NCBI GenBank assembly: GCA_036494675.1
Contig: DASXOA010000459.1
Span: 1 to 21,115 of the forward strand
From: Rugosimonospora sp036494675
GTDB lineage: Bacteria > Actinomycetota > Actinomycetes > Mycobacteriales > Micromonosporaceae
Length of the DNA stretch: 21,115 bases
Direction: 5' to 3'
Shown: piece by piece, positions 10,711 to 18,468 of the stretch
Position numbering within the stretch: the first letter of the stretch is position 1
Layout: the number at the start of each line of letters is the position of its first letter
Made by a program: the position numbers and the translations under genes
The notes under the pieces: generated by a model
Database searches by the model: none
Seen by the model: only the letters and a program-made list of their open reading frames with translations
Told to the model about the DNA's origin: nothing

Positions 10711-11997
10711 TCAACCGAGAAGACCGGCCTCCCGGGCGGCCCGCAATGACGGCTTGACCCGGTACGTGGGGCCGACCAGTCCGGCCACCGCGTCCAAAGT
10801 CTTGAGCCCCTCGCCGGTGTTGAGCACCACGGTCTCCGCCGTCGGGTCCAACCGGCCGGCCGCGACCAACTTGCCCAGCACGGCAGTGGTCACTCCGCCC
10901 GCCGTCTCGGCGAACACCCCGGTGGTCCGGGCCAGTCGCCGGATCGCGTCACGGATCTCGTCGTCGTCGGCGTAGTCCATCCAGCCGCCGGTGCGCCGCA
11001 CAGCCTCCAGCGCGTACAGGCCGGCCGCCGGGTCGCCGATGTTCAGCGACTTGGCGATCCCGGTCGGGCGTACCGGCGTGATCACGTCGGTGTCGCCGTG
11101 CAGCGCCACGGCGATCGGGTTGCAGCCGGCCGACTGGGCTCCGAAGATCTTCCACGGGGTGTCCGCAACCAGGCCGATCGCGACCAGTTCGCTGAAGGCC
11201 TTGTCCACCTTGGTGAGCAGCTCACCGGAGGCCATCGGGATGACGACCTGGGCCGGCAGGCGCCAACCCAACTGCTCGGCGATCTCGTACCCGAGGGTCT
11301 TCGAACCCTCCGCGTAGTACGGCCGGACGTTGACGTTGACGAACGCGGTGTCCTCGAACTCGTCGGTCTCGGTCAACTCCGAGCACAGCCGGTTCACGTC
11401 GTCGTACGAGCCGTCGATCGCCACCACGTCGCCGCCGTACACCGCGGTGGTGAGCACCTTGCCCTGCTCCAGGTCGGCCGGGATGAACACCACGGACGGC
11501 ACCCCGGCCAGCGCGGCGTGCGCGGCCACGGAGTTCGCCAGGTTTCCGGTCGACGCGCACGCGAACCGGGTGAAACCCAGCCCCTTCGCGGCGGTCAGCG
11601 CGACCGATACCACCCGGTCCTTGAACGAGTGGGTCGGGTTGGCCGAATCGTCCTTGACCCACAACTGCCCGGTGATGCCGAGCTCGGCGGCCAGCGCATC
11701 GCCGCGTACCAGCGGCGTGCAGCCCGGGTTGAGCGTCACCCGGCTGGCCGCGTCCTGCCCGACCGGCAGCAGCGGGGCGTAGCGCCAGATGTTCTGCGGG
11801 CCGGCCTCGATCTGCTCCCGGGTGACCGCGGCCAGCGCGGCCTGGTCGTAACCGACCTCCAGGGGACCGAAGCACTCATAACAGGCGTGCTGCGCGGCGA
11901 GCGGGTACTGCGCGCCACAGCCGCGGCAGACCAGGTGCCGGGCGGCGGTGGGGGTGGGATCGGTGGTGCCGACGTTGATGTCGAGTGTCGACGTCAT
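10711..11997 (-). CDS. thrC: Threonine synthase family PLP enzyme (ThrC, possibly MetM-like homocysteine synthase)
   Basis: A 428-residue fold-type II PLP enzyme. Threonine synthase converts O-phosphohomoserine to threonine. The PLP lysine is Lys126 in NPTHSFKDR, the phosphate-binding loop follows in STGNLANSVA, and the tail has VLNTGEGLKT. A zinc-ribbon-like head carries Cys24, Cys27, Cys39 and Cys42 (CRGCG...CYECFG), as in plant and archaeal types. The start ATG 11995-11997 is set by GAGGAAGG (12004-12011) seven bases upstream. No hom or thrB is adjacent. Its leader is a SAM-I riboswitch, unexpected for threonine synthesis but natural for methionine synthesis. From memory, a Streptomyces homologue (MetM) makes homocysteine from O-phosphohomoserine with a sulfur-carrier protein; that role here is inference. 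Confidence 0.92.
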   Translation of the reverse strand: MTSTLDINVGTTDPTPTAARHLVCRGCGAQYPLAAQHACYECFGPLEVGYDQAALAAVTREQIEAGPQNIWRYAPLLPVGQDAASRVTLNPGCTPLVRGDALAAELGITGQLWVKDDSANPTHSFKDRVVSVALTAAKGLGFTRFACASTGNLANSVAAHAALAGVPSVVFIPADLEQGKVLTTAVYGGDVVAIDGSYDDVNRLCSELTETDEFEDTAFVNVNVRPYYAEGSKTLGYEIAEQLGWRLPAQVVIPMASGELLTKVDKAFSELVAIGLVADTPWKIFGAQSAGCNPIAVALHGDTDVITPVRPTGIAKSLNIGDPAAGLYALEAVRRTGGWMDYADDDEIRDAIRRLARTTGVFAETAGGVTTAVLGKLVAAGRLDPTAETVVLNTGEGLKTLDAVAGLVGPTYRVKPSLRAAREAGLLG

Positions 11998-12010
11998 GGG
12001 AGGCCTTCCT

Positions 12011-12139
12011 CTCATCTTCCCAGGGCGAATCTCACATCCCTGGACGGAATTGGCACCTGCCGCGGCGGGCCTCAACGTCGAGGTATCGCGGTGGTTGCCG
12101 GGGCTTCAACGGGCCGTTCCCTCTGCCCCTCTGGATGAG
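12011..12139 (-). promoter_or_regulatory. SAM-I (S-box) riboswitch in the thrC leader
   Basis: All core parts are visible on the minus strand. P1 pairs CTCATC (12139-12134) with GATGAG (12016-12011). P2 pairs GGGGC with GCCCC around the AGAGGGAACGGCCCGTTGAA kink-turn and pseudoknot region. The conserved GGCAACC is at 12099-12093. P3 pairs CCGCG/CGCGG and CCTC/GAGG. GGTGCCAATTCC is at 12057-12046, and P4 is CCAGGG/CCCTGG (12043-12038, 12025-12020). The P1 3' strand abuts the Shine-Dalgarno GAGGAAGG and no terminator separates it from the ATG, so control is probably at translation initiation. Confidence 0.95.
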
Positions 12140-12140
12140 G

Positions 12141-12146
12141 TATTCA
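12141..12146 (-). promoter_or_regulatory. Candidate -10 box for the riboswitch transcript
   Basis: TGAATA on the minus strand, two bases before P1 begins, leaving too little room unless P1 starts almost at the 5' end of the RNA. No good -35 is seen; it would lie over the permease stop region. Weak. Confidence 0.3.
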
Positions 12147-12166
12147 GTTGTCTTTCCGCGGACAGC

Positions 12167-13051
12167 TTAGCTCACCACGTCCTTGCGCATGAAGTGCCAC
12201 CAGGCCAGCCCGAAGAACAGCGCGCCGTAGGCCAGGGCCGCGATGGCGCCCTTGACCATGTCATCCGTCTGTACCGGGTTGGAGATGAGCCCGAGCCAGG
12301 CGTCCCCGTAGTGCGTGGGCAAGATCACCCGTACCGAGCCCAGCGCGGTGATCTGATCGAGGATTCCGGACAGGATCTGCAGCAGTACGGCACCGCCGAC
12401 CGCCCCGAGCGGCGCATCCGTCGCCACGGAGAGCAGGAACGCCAGCCCGGCGACGATCAGCAGGGTGACCGCGAGGAACGCGACGATGCCCAGCAGCCGC
12501 AGCACCGCCGACCCGGGCTGGATGTCCCCGGCGACCGTGGTGCGCAGCGGGTGCCACCCGTAGCGCAGCGTCCCGGCCAGCAGCGCCGTGCCGGTCAGCA
12601 ACACCAGGGACATCAGGCTGTAGAACAGCGACACCAGCAGCTTGCTGCCCAGCAGCCGGGCCCGGGGCACCGGGACGGCCAGCAGGTACCGCAGCGAACC
12701 CCAGCTCGCCTCGCTGGCCACCGTGTCCCCGCAGAACAGCGCGACGACGACGACCAGCAGGAAGGACGCCGAGACGAGCAGGGCGAACAGGGCGAAGTTG
12801 AGCCCGCCCGACTTGGCGATGTCGGCCAGCGCGGCGAACTGCCCGCGGTCCCCACCACCGCTGCCGTTGCCGCCGCCGAACTCGAACGCGAGCAGGATGA
12901 CCAGCGGGAGCAGCACCATGAAGCCCAGGCTCAGTTGGGTGCGCCGGCGGCTCGCCTGGCGGCGCAGTTCGGTACGGAAGGTGAGCGTCGCCGTCGGGCG
13001 GTACCCGCCGGCGGATCCGTCCACTGTGGACGTCATGGTCTCGGTGGCCAT
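12167..13051 (-). CDS. ABC-2 type transporter permease
   Basis: A 294-residue integral membrane protein with about six helices (roughly residues 40-57, 85-107, 135-160, 182-208, 212-232 and 267-285). The first extracellular loop is Gly/Ser-rich (about 58-72). The pattern fits the ABC-2 permease family, whose members export drugs, lipids or peptides. Its ATG overlaps the TGA of the upstream hydrolase-ATPase gene (TGATG at 13053-13049), so the two are translationally coupled and surely partners. TAA at 12167-12169 is followed within about 30 bases by the start of the thrC riboswitch, so thrC may receive read-through or use its own promoter. Confidence 0.93.
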   Translation of the reverse strand: MATETMTSTVDGSAGGYRPTATLTFRTELRRQASRRRTQLSLGFMVLLPLVILLAFEFGGGNGSGGGDRGQFAALADIAKSGGLNFALFALLVSASFLLVVVVALFCGDTVASEASWGSLRYLLAVPVPRARLLGSKLLVSLFYSLMSLVLLTGTALLAGTLRYGWHPLRTTVAGDIQPGSAVLRLLGIVAFLAVTLLIVAGLAFLLSVATDAPLGAVGGAVLLQILSGILDQITALGSVRVILPTHYGDAWLGLISNPVQTDDMVKGAIAALAYGALFFGLAWWHFMRKDVVS

Positions 13052-15870
13052 CAGCGCTCCCCGCTCGCCTTGGTGTCCCCGCCGACGAGCGACAGGAACG
13101 CGTCCTCCAGCCGGCGGCGCGGTACCACCCGGTTCACGCCCACGCCGGCCCGTACCAACTCGGCCACCACGTCGGCCCGGTCCGCACCGTCCAGGTCGGC
13201 GATCAGGGTGCCGTTGCCCTCCCCGGACACGCTGCGCGCACCGCTGCGGTTCAACACCTCGGTGGCCATGGCCGAGTCCGACACGTCGAACTGCACCGAC
13301 GGCGAATCGCCGACGATGTCGTCGACCGGCCCGTCGGCCACCACCGTGCCCCGGTGCACCACGACGACGTGGGTGCAGGTCTGCTCGACCTCGGCCAGCA
13401 GGTGGCTGGACACGAGCACCGCGCGACCGTCCGTGGCGTACCGGCGCAGGACCCGGCGCATCTCGGCGATCTGGGGCGGATCCAGGCCGTCCGTCGGCTC
13501 GTCCAGCACCAGCAACTCGGGCAGGCCCAGCATGGCCTGCGCGATGGCCAGCCGTTGCTTCATGCCGTGGCTGTACGTCTTGATCCTGCGGTGTACCGCG
13601 TCGCCCAGCCCGGCGATGTCCAGCGCCTCCTCCAGCCGGGCGTCGGCCAGTGGCCGACCGGTCGCGCGCCAGTACAGCTGGAGGTTGGCCAGGCCGGACA
13701 GGTGCGGCAGGAAGCCCGGCCCCTCGACCAGCGCGCCGAGCCGGGACAGCACCGGGGCGCCGGGCACCAGCCGGTGCCCGAACACGTAGATGTCGCCGTC
13801 GGTCGGCTTGGTCAGGCCCATCAGTACCCGCAGCGAGGTGGTCTTGCCGGCCCCGTTCGGACCGAGCAGCCCGACGACCTGTCCACGCCGGACGGTGAAG
13901 TCCACTTTGGACACCGCGACGAAGCCGTCGCCGTACTCCTTGCGCAGACCGCTGATCACGAGCGGTACGTCGGCCAGGTCGGCCCGCACCGAATGGTCGG
14001 CGTGGCGGTGCCGGCGGCGCCCGATCAGGATCGCGACGACGATACCGATCGCGAGCAGCGCGGCCAGTCCGACCAGGATCCACCGCCAGATCAGGTCGGG
14101 ACTGGCGATCGGTGCACTGTGGACGGTCGGCAGCCGTACGCCGCCGGCCACCGAGAGCTGGTACACGGTCGGTGCGGGCGGGCTCAGGTACGCCTGGTCC
14201 GAGGTGGCCACGGTGACGCGCAGCAGGTGCCCGGCCTGGAACTGGTGCACGATGCCGGGCAGCGTGACGGTCACCGGCCGGGCGTCGGCGAGGGAGGCCG
14301 GCAGGCCGGTCAGGTGTACCGGTGCCACCAGACCGTCCGGGAGCGTGGCCCCGCTGTGCGGGTCGACGTCGTACAGCTTGACGAACAGCACGGCCTCACC
14401 GGTCGGGTTGGCCGCCCGTACCTGTACCGACGGCGTGCCGACAACGTCCACTGTGGACTTCAGCGGTGTGGAGTAGAAGTCGGCGTGCTGCCCGGGCACG
14501 TCCTGAGCCGCGCCGCCCGTGGCGCTGGCGAGCCCGCCGCCGCCCAGTCCCGGTACCGTCGAGATCGCCGCCGGCGTGCCGTTGGGCGGGTTCGCGGCCG
14601 GCCGGGGCGGCCCGGCGACCGGGACGGCCGTCGACGACTGCCCGGACAGCCCCGGATACCCGCTGACCGAGTACCCCAGCGCGACCACGCTGTCGGTATT
14701 GGCGTCGATGCCGGCCAGCCGGGAGTAGGTGAAGCTGTTCGACGGCGTGCCGCCCTTGCCCAGCAGGTAGTGGTCGAGCCACTGCACCGTCAGGTACCGG
14801 TTGCGGTCCTGGTCGGACTGCGGCCCGGTGCCGCCGTCGTGCCCGCCGGTGAACCAGTCGACCCGCACCGGGGTGCCGTTCGCGGCGATGCCCCTCGCGT
14901 TCGCGTCCGCCTCGGACAGCGGGAACAGCGAGTCGGCCTGGCCCTGGATCAGCAGGGTCGGCGCGTGGATGCGGTTCAGGATGCTGGCCGGGCTGGACCG
15001 TTCCAGCAGCGCGAGTTGGTCGGGGGTCGCCCGGCCGGTGGTGGCGATCGACAGGTACGCGGCGCAGAGGTCCGCCGCGAAGCGGCCACAGGACGGGTCG
15101 GCTCCGGCCGGCACCGCACCGGCACTGCCCGCACCCGGGATCGGGCCGGTGCCGCCGGCACCCGGCACCGCGGTCGGCACCGCGCCGCCGGTGAAGAAGA
15201 TCCCCGCCCAGGCCTTCTTGAACACGCCGGAGGACGCCCCGGCCCCGGTCGCGTCCGGCAGGAACGCGTTACCCAGGTCGTTCCAGGTGATCTGCGGGAC
15301 GATCGCGTCGACCCGCCGGTCGTACCCGGCGAGCATCAGCGCCAACCCGCCGCCGTACGAGGCGCCGACCACCGCCACCCGGGGGTCGTTGGGGCCGTCC
15401 TTGCGCACCTCGGGGCGGGCGGCCAGCCAGTCGATCAGGCGTTGCCCGTCCTTGACCTCCCAGTCCGGGCTGTCCAGGTGAATCTGGCCGCCGCTGCGGC
15501 CGAACCCTTCCGCCGTCCAGGCGAGCACCGCGTACCCGCGGCTCGCCAGGTCCTTCGCGTCCGACGCGACGTCGTCCTTGGTACCGCCGAATCCGTGCGC
15601 CAGCAGCACCGCGGCGGCCGGGTGGCCGGCCGAGGCCGAATCGGGCCGGTAGTAGCTGGTATCGAGGCTGACCGGGGTGGTGCCGTCGGGCCCGGTCAGC
15701 ACCGTGATCGTCTGGGAGGTCACCCGGTAGCCGGGCGACGATGGCCACGCCGCCCACGAGACCGCCCCGACCAGCACGGCGACCACGACCGCACCGGCAA
15801 CGGTCCGCCGCCGGGTCAGGCGCGGGCGGGGCAGGGCGCGGCGAAGGCGCGCGGACAGCGCTGTTGGCAT
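13051..15870 (-). CDS. Fusion of extracytoplasmic S15/CocE-like alpha/beta hydrolase with ABC transporter ATPase
   Basis: One chain of about 939 residues (numbering below counts from the GTG at 15879, three residues longer). An Arg-rich start and membrane anchor (26-46) lead into an alpha/beta hydrolase resembling X-Pro dipeptidyl-peptidase/CocE proteins: Ser174 (GASYGG), Asp316 (GQADSLFP), His347 (GGHDGG), then a jelly-roll-like domain (about 465-585). A second helix (596-618) ends in RRRHRH. The rest is a complete ABC ATPase: Walker A GPNGAGKT (673-680), signature SHGMK (770-774), Walker B LLVLDEP (789-795), H-switch His826. Topology fits hydrolase outside, ATPase inside. Pro/Gly/Ala linkers lie at 232-262 and 416-462. 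I prefer ATG 15868-15870 because TACCGT lies seven bases upstream. Coupled to the permease. Substrate unknown. Confidence 0.93.
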   Translation of the reverse strand: MPTALSARLRRALPRPRLTRRRTVAGAVVVAVLVGAVSWAAWPSSPGYRVTSQTITVLTGPDGTTPVSLDTSYYRPDSASAGHPAAAVLLAHGFGGTKDDVASDAKDLASRGYAVLAWTAEGFGRSGGQIHLDSPDWEVKDGQRLIDWLAARPEVRKDGPNDPRVAVVGASYGGGLALMLAGYDRRVDAIVPQITWNDLGNAFLPDATGAGASSGVFKKAWAGIFFTGGAVPTAVPGAGGTGPIPGAGSAGAVPAGADPSCGRFAADLCAAYLSIATTGRATPDQLALLERSSPASILNRIHAPTLLIQGQADSLFPLSEADANARGIAANGTPVRVDWFTGGHDGGTGPQSDQDRNRYLTVQWLDHYLLGKGGTPSNSFTYSRLAGIDANTDSVVALGYSVSGYPGLSGQSSTAVPVAGPPRPAANPPNGTPAAISTVPGLGGGGLASATGGAAQDVPGQHADFYSTPLKSTVDVVGTPSVQVRAANPTGEAVLFVKLYDVDPHSGATLPDGLVAPVHLTGLPASLADARPVTVTLPGIVHQFQAGHLLRVTVATSDQAYLSPPAPTVYQLSVAGGVRLPTVHSAPIASPDLIWRWILVGLAALLAIGIVVAILIGRRRHRHADHSVRADLADVPLVISGLRKEYGDGFVAVSKVDFTVRRGQVVGLLGPNGAGKTTSLRVLMGLTKPTDGDIYVFGHRLVPGAPVLSRLGALVEGPGFLPHLSGLANLQLYWRATGRPLADARLEEALDIAGLGDAVHRRIKTYSHGMKQRLAIAQAMLGLPELLVLDEPTDGLDPPQIAEMRRVLRRYATDGRAVLVSSHLLAEVEQTCTHVVVVHRGTVVADGPVDDIVGDSPSVQFDVSDSAMATEVLNRSGARSVSGEGNGTLIADLDGADRADVVAELVRAGVGVNRVVPRRRLEDAFLSLVGGDTKASGER

Positions 15871-15969
15871 GGTCGACACGGTACGTCGGGCGGGTGTCGC
15901 GGCGGGCCGGTACCCATGACCCTCTCAGCCGGCACACAGCAACGGCGCCGGCGATTCCGGCCGGGTACC

Positions 15970-16105
15970 GGTCGACGGGGATGCCGGTTCGACGGGGTGC
16001 CCGTCGACGGGCAGGCCGGAAGCGGCGGGTGCCTCGGCAAGTGGCGGGCCTCTCGGCAAGCGGCCGGCACTCAGCAAGCGGCGGGCCCCTCGGCAAGCGG
16101 CGGGC
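15970..16105. repeat. Two adjacent degenerate minisatellites between the ABC fusion and the AAA gene
   Basis: First, three 16-bp copies like GGTCGACGGGGATGCC at 15970, 15986 and 16002. Then four copies of CTCGGCAAGCGGCGGG-like units at 16033, 16052, 16070 and 16089, period 18-19 bp, with small changes. No supported gene lies between 15871 and 16144. Confidence 0.8.
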
Positions 16106-16131
16106 GACCCATGTCCGGCCGGTACCGCGGA

Positions 16132-16137
16132 TAGGCT
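16132..16137 (+). promoter_or_regulatory. Candidate -10 box of the AAA gene (leaderless start)
   Basis: TAGGCT fits the actinobacterial TANNNT -10 pattern and ends seven bases before the GTG, so transcription would begin at the start codon. There is no Shine-Dalgarno. No clear -35. Confidence 0.5.
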
Positions 16138-16144
16138 CGCGAGC

Positions 16145-18352
16145 GTGACTGACGAACGGAGCCCCGGAGACCCGGCCTCGCTGACGCTGACCGCGAGCCT
16201 CCGGCCGGCCGCGCTGGATGCCCGCCGGGGCATCGTGCGCCTGCACCCCGAGGTGCTCGCCGCGCTCGGGCTGCGGGCCGGCGACCCGGTTCGGTTGGCC
16301 GGCAGGCGGGAGACCGCCGGGATCGTGGCGCTGGCCGAGTCCGGGGCCAGCCGCTCCCTGCTCTACGCCGACGACCTGCTGCTGGGCAACCTCGGAATCC
16401 GGGACGGTGGCCAGGTCAGCGTGGCGCCCGCCGATGTCCGCGCGGCGCACCGGGTGGCCATCGCCGGGCCGCCCGAGATCGTCGCGGTGGTCACCCCGGA
16501 GATGCTCCGCCTGGCGCTGCTCGGCAAGGTGGTTACGGTCGGCGACAACGTCTCGCTGCTGCCGCAGGACGTACTGCCGGCCAACAGCGCCCGACCGCTG
16601 GTCGCGGCCGTCCGGCGCAGCCTGGCGAACACCGTCGGGTACGGGTGGACCACGGCGCTGTTGACCGTGACCGGGCACGAGCCGGGCGAGGCCGGACTGG
16701 TCACCATGGACACCATGGTCGGCTGGTGGGGCGGCCAGGCGACCCACTCGACCGAGACGCCGGTGACCTCCGCCGTCGAGCCGGCCCCGAAGGCGCCGAC
16801 CCTCGAAGACCTGCCCGGCCTGCGCAGCCAGGCGCAGGAGCTGACCGAACTGCTGGACCTGGGCTTCCACCACGGCGAGGTACTCAGCCGGCTCGGTACC
16901 ACGGTCTCGCTGGGGGTGCTCATCACCGGGCCGGCCGGCTCGGGCAAGTCCGCCCTGGTGCGGGCCGTCGCCGCCGATGTCGGCGCGATGGTCACCATGC
17001 TCTGGGCGCCGGAGATCGCCGCGCTGACCAATGACGACGCGGCCCGTCGCCTGCGGCGGGGATTCGAGTCGACGACCGCGCCCGGCGTGGTGATCGTCGC
17101 CGATGCCGAGGCGCTCGCACCACGCGAGGCGCCCGGTCCGCTGTCCACGGTGTTCCGCCAGTTGGTCGGGGAGGCGTTGCGTTCCGGTACCGCGGTGGTC
17201 TGCACGACCAGCCGGCCGGAGTCGGTGGACCCGACGCTCCGCTCACCTGGGCTGCTCGACCACGAGCTGGCCGTCGCGCTGCCGGACGCCGCCATGCGCC
17301 GCGAACAGCTCACCGTGCTGACCCGGCCGATGCCGCTGGCCGAGGACGTGAAGCTGGACGACGTCGCCGCGCGTACCCCCGGTTTCGTCGCGGCCGACCT
17401 TGCCGCACTGGTACGTGAGGCCGGCGTGCGGGCGGCCCTGCGGCAGAAGGTCTCGGACGCGCCCAGCGTCGCCGCGACGGACTTCCACGCCGCCCTTGAG
17501 GTCGTCCGGCCGACGTCGATGGCGGAGTCCACCCTGGAACTGGCCAAGGTGACCCTGGACGACGTCGGCGACATGGCGTCGGTCAAGGAGGTGCTCACCG
17601 AGTCGGTGCTCTGGCCGCTGACGTACCCCGACACGTTCGCGAGGCTGGGCGTGCAGCCGCCGCGGGGCGTGCTGCTCTACGGGCCGCCCGGGTGCGGAAA
17701 GACGTTCCTGGTCAAGGCGATCGCCGGCACCGGCCGGGCCAACGTGCTGTCGGTCAAGGGAGCCGAGCTGCTGTCCAAGTGGGTCGGCGAGAGCGAACGC
17801 GCGGTACGGGAGCTGTTCCGCCGCGCCCGGGAGGCGGCACCGAGCCTGGTGTTCCTCGACGAGGTCGACGCGCTGGCCCCGGTACGCGGGCAGGCCAGCG
17901 ACGGCGGGACCACGGACCGCGTGGTGGCCGCCCTGCTGACCGAGTTGGACGGCGTCGAGTCGCTGCGCAACGTCGTGGTGATCGGTGCGACCAACCGGCC
18001 GGACCTGGTCGACCCGGCGCTGCTGCGCCCGGGACGGCTGGAGCGCCTGGTCTACGTACCGCCGCCGGACGGCGACGCCCGCGCGGAGATCCTGCGTTCT
18101 GCGGCGCGCAGCGTGCCGCTGGCCGCGGACGTGGACCTGGCGGCCCTGGGTTCCACATTGGACGGTTTCTCGGCGGCGGACTGTGCCGCGCTGATCCGCG
18201 AGTCGGCGCTGGCCGCGATGCGCGAGTCGCTGGACGCGGCGACGGTCACCGCGCAGCACGTGGAGACGGCGCGCCGCCGGCTCAGGGCTTCACTGGAACC
18301 GTCGCAGGTGGCGTGGCTGGAGTCCTACGCGGCGCTGCACGAGCCCGGCTGA
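16145..18352 (+). CDS. cpa: Cdc48-like AAA+ ATPase of actinobacteria (Cpa)
   Basis: A 735-residue protein laid out like Cdc48/p97: an N-domain (about 10-190, double-psi barrel type), D1 (about 220-455) and D2 (about 470-715). D2 is canonical: Walker A GPPGCGKT (513-520), pore loop KWVGE (545-549), Walker B FLDEVD (570-575), sensor Asn617, and arginines 631 and 634 in RPGRLER. D1 keeps Walker A (GPAGSGKS, 262-269), but Walker B reads IVADAE, with Ala319 and Asp320 where Asp-Glu is expected, and GLLDHE replaces the arginine-finger segment. D1 may bind but not hydrolyse ATP. The actinobacterial family is reported to work with the proteasome; the tail here (AALHEPG) lacks an HbYX motif. The GTG start is leaderless-like. 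Confidence 0.93.
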   Translation: MTDERSPGDPASLTLTASLRPAALDARRGIVRLHPEVLAALGLRAGDPVRLAGRRETAGIVALAESGASRSLLYADDLLLGNLGIRDGGQVSVAPADVRAAHRVAIAGPPEIVAVVTPEMLRLALLGKVVTVGDNVSLLPQDVLPANSARPLVAAVRRSLANTVGYGWTTALLTVTGHEPGEAGLVTMDTMVGWWGGQATHSTETPVTSAVEPAPKAPTLEDLPGLRSQAQELTELLDLGFHHGEVLSRLGTTVSLGVLITGPAGSGKSALVRAVAADVGAMVTMLWAPEIAALTNDDAARRLRRGFESTTAPGVVIVADAEALAPREAPGPLSTVFRQLVGEALRSGTAVVCTTSRPESVDPTLRSPGLLDHELAVALPDAAMRREQLTVLTRPMPLAEDVKLDDVAARTPGFVAADLAALVREAGVRAALRQKVSDAPSVAATDFHAALEVVRPTSMAESTLELAKVTLDDVGDMASVKEVLTESVLWPLTYPDTFARLGVQPPRGVLLYGPPGCGKTFLVKAIAGTGRANVLSVKGAELLSKWVGESERAVRELFRRAREAAPSLVFLDEVDALAPVRGQASDGGTTDRVVAALLTELDGVESLRNVVVIGATNRPDLVDPALLRPGRLERLVYVPPPDGDARAEILRSAARSVPLAADVDLAALGSTLDGFSAADCAALIRESALAAMRESLDAATVTAQHVETARRRLRASLEPSQVAWLESYAALHEPG

Positions 18353-18435
18353 CGGCGACCGGCTCGTCTCACGGAAACCCGCCCTGCCGACCGCGACCGG
18401 CTCGGCTGACGGCACGAGCCCGGCTCACGGCGACC
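18337..18435 (+). repeat. 24-bp direct repeat spanning the cpa stop codon
   Basis: GCACGAGCCCGGCTGACGGC plus GACC at 18337-18360 recurs at 18412-18435 with one change. The first copy includes the TGA stop (18350-18352); in the second it reads TCA. CGACCGGCTCG is also repeated (18356 and 18392). The gene end seems to have been partly duplicated. Confidence 0.85.
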
Positions 18436-18468
18436 CGTCCGACCGACGTCGACCCGTCCCGCCTGCGG

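Noticed and set aside
13354..16134. Open frame of 926 codons on the plus strand opposite the hydrolase-ABC fusion
   Set aside because: It is the GC-rich antisense shadow of a gene with clear catalytic motifs; its translation is low-complexity Arg/Gly/Val sequence with no recognisable domain.
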